Positions 5,815 to 7,336 of a stretch of DNA of 7,336 nt are shown piece by piece. The notes below the pieces were generated by a model. The model made no database searches and was not told the origin of the DNA. It saw nothing but the letters and a program-made list of their open reading frames with translations. A program made the position numbers and the translations under genes. This DNA is from Leptofilum sp050292445 (GTDB lineage: Bacteria > Chloroflexota > Anaerolineae > Promineifilales > Promineifilaceae). Every line of letters starts with the position of its first letter. The first letter of the stretch is position 1. The stretch covers positions 1 through 7,336 of the forward strand of contig JBNKLQ010000298.1 in the NCBI GenBank assembly GCA_050292445.1, written 5' to 3'.

Positions 5815-7055
5815 CTACTCTTGCCGACATCATTGCCAACGCCAAAACACAATTTGATCTCACCGAAACGGCCGATCAGCACAGCCTTTACCAGCTCACA
5901 GAAAAATTGCTAGGGTTGCCGCTGGACGCGGTGCAAACGGCCGCTCACCAAAAAGACGCGCCGCTGGAGTTCAAAATTGCGGCCAAGCTGGCTGAATCCC
6001 GCCATTTTTTACTGGCCAATCAACAGCCGGTTAAGATTGGCGTGGTCTTTGCCATGTGGGGGGAGCAAAATCGACTGCGGCGCAAAACGGCCGAAAACCC
6101 CAACGGCGAAGATGCCCTGCGCGTGAAGCTGCAGCAGCTGGCCTGGGCCACGAAGGGAACGGCCGTAACCTGGAAACTGTACGCGGTTGACGACGGCGAC
6201 CCTGACGACAGCGGTGCGCTGGCGGCCCAAATTGCCACTGAGCATGAGCTGGGTAATAAGGTGCAGGTGCTGTGGCTGGACAAAGCCCTGCCTGCAGCTG
6301 AAGGTCCGCTGGCCAACCTCGCTTCCGCCAGCGAGTCGCGCAAGGGTGGGGCCGTCATTTACGGCTGTATGCAGGCGCTGGCCGATGGCGTAGACGCAGT
6401 TATTTACACCGATGCAGACAATTCGGTGCATTTGGGGCAGATTGGATTACTGTTACGGCCGTTTCTAAAGCAAAATCGGCGCGTGGTTCTGGGCAATCGC
6501 AAGCATCCCCACGCGGTGCTGGTGAAGCAGGAAGGGCGCTGGGGCATTGGCATTAAAGTATTGCGCCACATGCAGCGTATGATTGGCCAGGCCATTTTCT
6601 CCCGCGATATTCGTGATACCCAGGCCGCCTTCAAACTGTACGAAGCCAACCTGCTGCGCCAAATCATCGCCGAGCCCACCGTCTACGACTTCTCTTTTGA
6701 CACCGACTGGATTTTGGCCGCCATCGCCCAGGATGAGCCATTGGAGAAAGTGCCGTTTGCCTTCATCGATTCGGCCGCTGAATCCGTTTCCATTACCCAG
6801 GGACCGATGACCACCTGGGAGACGCTGCTACTCGGCTTAACCAAAGCAGTACGCAAGCATGGCGTACCTCACAGCGAAGCCATGGCCCGCGTGCTGGACG
6901 AAGAGATTCATGATTACCGCGACCTGGAACTGCTGATCAACCATCTGCCGCCGGAGCTGGAACAGGCCACTGACAAAGATTTTGGCAATCCAGCCATCAT
7001 GTCACCAGAGGTGCTGCAGGCGTGGATCCGGGAGCGGAAGATCAGTGGTCAGTAA
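5811..7055 (+). CDS. Family 2-like glycosyltransferase (GT-A fold), soluble
   Basis: A 414-residue protein with the motifs of a GT-A fold, inverting family 2-like glycosyltransferase that uses a nucleotide-sugar donor. After a roughly 70-residue N-terminal extension that I do not recognise, the fold starts at KIGVVFAMWGE (75-85). Then come YAVDDGDPDDSG (124-135, usual DDGS), SRKGGAVIYG (176-185, the RKGxA loop), IYTDAD (198-203, the DxD metal site), DTQAAFKLY (269-277, the usual DxQxGFKLF) and FSFDTDWIL (294-302, the ED-type acceptor segment). A C-terminal extension of about 80 residues is also unassigned. There is no membrane segment, unlike many polyprenyl-phosphate transferases, so it is probably cytoplasmic. 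Donor and acceptor are not predictable. It starts within the hepT stop and contains two exact ACGGCCGT octamers. The stop codon and last residues are supplied by the repeat at 7047. Confidence 0.75.
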   Translation: MTTLADIIANAKTQFDLTETADQHSLYQLTEKLLGLPLDAVQTAAHQKDAPLEFKIAAKLAESRHFLLANQQPVKIGVVFAMWGEQNRLRRKTAENPNGEDALRVKLQQLAWATKGTAVTWKLYAVDDGDPDDSGALAAQIATEHELGNKVQVLWLDKALPAAEGPLANLASASESRKGGAVIYGCMQALADGVDAVIYTDADNSVHLGQIGLLLRPFLKQNRRVVLGNRKHPHAVLVKQEGRWGIGIKVLRHMQRMIGQAIFSRDIRDTQAAFKLYEANLLRQIIAEPTVYDFSFDTDWILAAIAQDEPLEKVPFAFIDSAAESVSITQGPMTTWETLLLGLTKAVRKHGVPHSEAMARVLDEEIHDYRDLELLINHLPPELEQATDKDFGNPAIMSPEVLQAWIRERKISGQ

Positions 7056-7122
7056 TCAGTAGGTCAGTAATCAGTGTTCGATAAATGGCGGACTGATTAC
7101 TGTTTACTGATTACCGATTACT
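7047..7122 (+). repeat. TCAGTAATCAG repeat element forming a hairpin
   Basis: GGTCAGTAATCAGT occurs twice directly (7047-7060 and 7062-7075). The inverted form follows: ACTGATTACTG (7092-7102) and ACTGATTAC (7106-7114). The inner arms 7065-7075 and 7092-7102 pair perfectly over 11 bases around a 16-base loop; the outer arms can extend the stem. The first direct copy overlaps the end of the glycosyltransferase, supplying the GGT and CAG codons and the TAA stop. No T-tract follows, so it is a repeat element that may protect or end the upstream message rather than a standard terminator. Confidence 0.75.
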
Positions 7123-7144
7123 ATTCATTAAAAATTAGAGACTT

Positions 7145-7150
7145 AGGAAG
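7145..7150 (+). promoter_or_regulatory. Shine-Dalgarno site for the gatB-like start
   Basis: AGGAAG is 6 bases before the ATG at 7157, which supports that codon as a real start of translation. Confidence 0.6.
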
Positions 7151-7156
7151 CAAAGT

Positions 7157-7336
7157 ATGACTGAATACGAACCCGTCATCGGCCTGGAAATGCATGCCGA
7201 ATTGGGCGAGATTATGCAATCCTTACTGCAACGGGAGATATTTGATAATATCCTGCTGCTTGAGTATCCGTCTGATTCGGATGCTCCGCTTCAAGTTATC
7301 TTTCAATCCGAAAAGCAAACATTTTTGGCCATGCAT
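7157..7336 (+). CDS. GatB-like N-terminus joined to unrelated open frame, 3' end missing
   Basis: The first 16 residues, MTEYEPVIGLEMHAEL, are those of GatB, subunit B of the tRNA-dependent Glu/Asp amidotransferase that makes Gln-tRNA(Gln) or Asn-tRNA(Asn). GatB would continue with a segment such as NTKSKMFC. Here, from residue 17, the frame reads GEIMQSLLQREIFDNILLLE and on to the window edge without any GatB feature that I can see. It remains open for 44 further codons, so this is not a simple frameshift into noise. Possible explanations are an inserted element, a fusion, a gene duplicate, or an assembly join. The 3' part has an internal ATG at 7210 that could start an independent reading frame. 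I do not recognise the 3' part with confidence. Confidence 0.55.
   Translation, partial: MTEYEPVIGLEMHAELGEIMQSLLQREIFDNILLLEYPSDSDAPLQVIFQSEKQTFLAMH

Larger units (their letters stand above)
565..6462. repeat. Dispersed palindromic octamer ACGGCCGT, seven copies
   Basis: Exact copies lie at 565-572, 1978-1985, 2221-2228, 4216-4223, 5071-5078, 6159-6166 and 6455-6462; five more match the first seven bases (2110, 3800, 5868, 5937, 6087). A random sequence of this length would hold about 0.1 exact copies. The octamer appears in different codon frames: T-A-V in four cases, D-G-R, E-R-P and L-R-P in the others. The signal is therefore at the DNA level and not amino-acid driven. None occur in 778-1644 or in the 2900-3718 gene. 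It resembles the behaviour of HIP1 in cyanobacteria and probably marks the native genome. Confidence 0.8.

Noticed and set aside
6009..6431. Minus-strand open frames within the glycosyltransferase
   Set aside because: They overlap a gene with clear family motifs and show no recognisable domains or ribosome sites.
7205..7336. XisI-like protein in the 3' part of the gatB-like frame
   Set aside because: A stretch with LQVIF, EK and an aromatic faintly recalls the XisI pattern, but the key aspartate after IF is absent and the diagnostic GW segment would lie beyond the window.

Overview
The window looks like a piece of a moderately GC-rich bacterial chromosome, most plausibly from the Chloroflexota (Anaerolineae-like). 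This placement is inference. It rests on the palindromic octamer ACGGCCGT (seven exact copies in several reading frames), two probable leaderless genes, abundant minimal nucleotidyltransferase/toxin genes, and short intergenic repeats of the TCAGTAATCAG and ATCAGCGT kinds. All genes recognised here are on the + strand.

Layout. Positions 1-777 hold the 3' part of a sugar-1-phosphate nucleotidyltransferase with a C-terminal left-handed beta-helix. Immediately after it, at 778-1507, lies a compact HigB/Gp49-type toxin plus XRE antitoxin module. It has its own sigma70-like promoter and a perfect 24-bp palindromic operator. Directly after the antitoxin stop (1508-1558) is a short open stretch that looks like a second, diverged copy of the nucleotidyltransferase 3' end, so the toxin-antitoxin cassette appears to have been inserted there. 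After a repeat-containing gap comes a class I/II PLP aminotransferase (1660-2823), then an AT-rich and probably acquired aminoglycoside-type nucleotidyltransferase (2900-3718). A di-heme cytochrome c peroxidase lipoprotein follows (3831-4919). A translationally coupled three-gene operon then encodes MntA-type nucleotidyltransferase (4976-5389), HepT-type RNase toxin (5386-5814) and a family 2-like glycosyltransferase (5811-7055). The window ends in an open frame (7157-7336) whose first 16 residues are those of GatB, after which it no longer looks like GatB.

How the genes fit together. Two different toxin-antitoxin modules and a third nucleotidyltransferase are scattered among housekeeping genes, as expected for an accessory-rich region. 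The most notable points are a HepT with no tyrosine at all, and therefore no residue for the known MntA AMPylation mechanism; the cassette insertion at the 3' end of the sugar nucleotidyltransferase; coupling of a glycosyltransferase to a MntA/HepT pair; and the GatB start that departs from its family after 16 codons.
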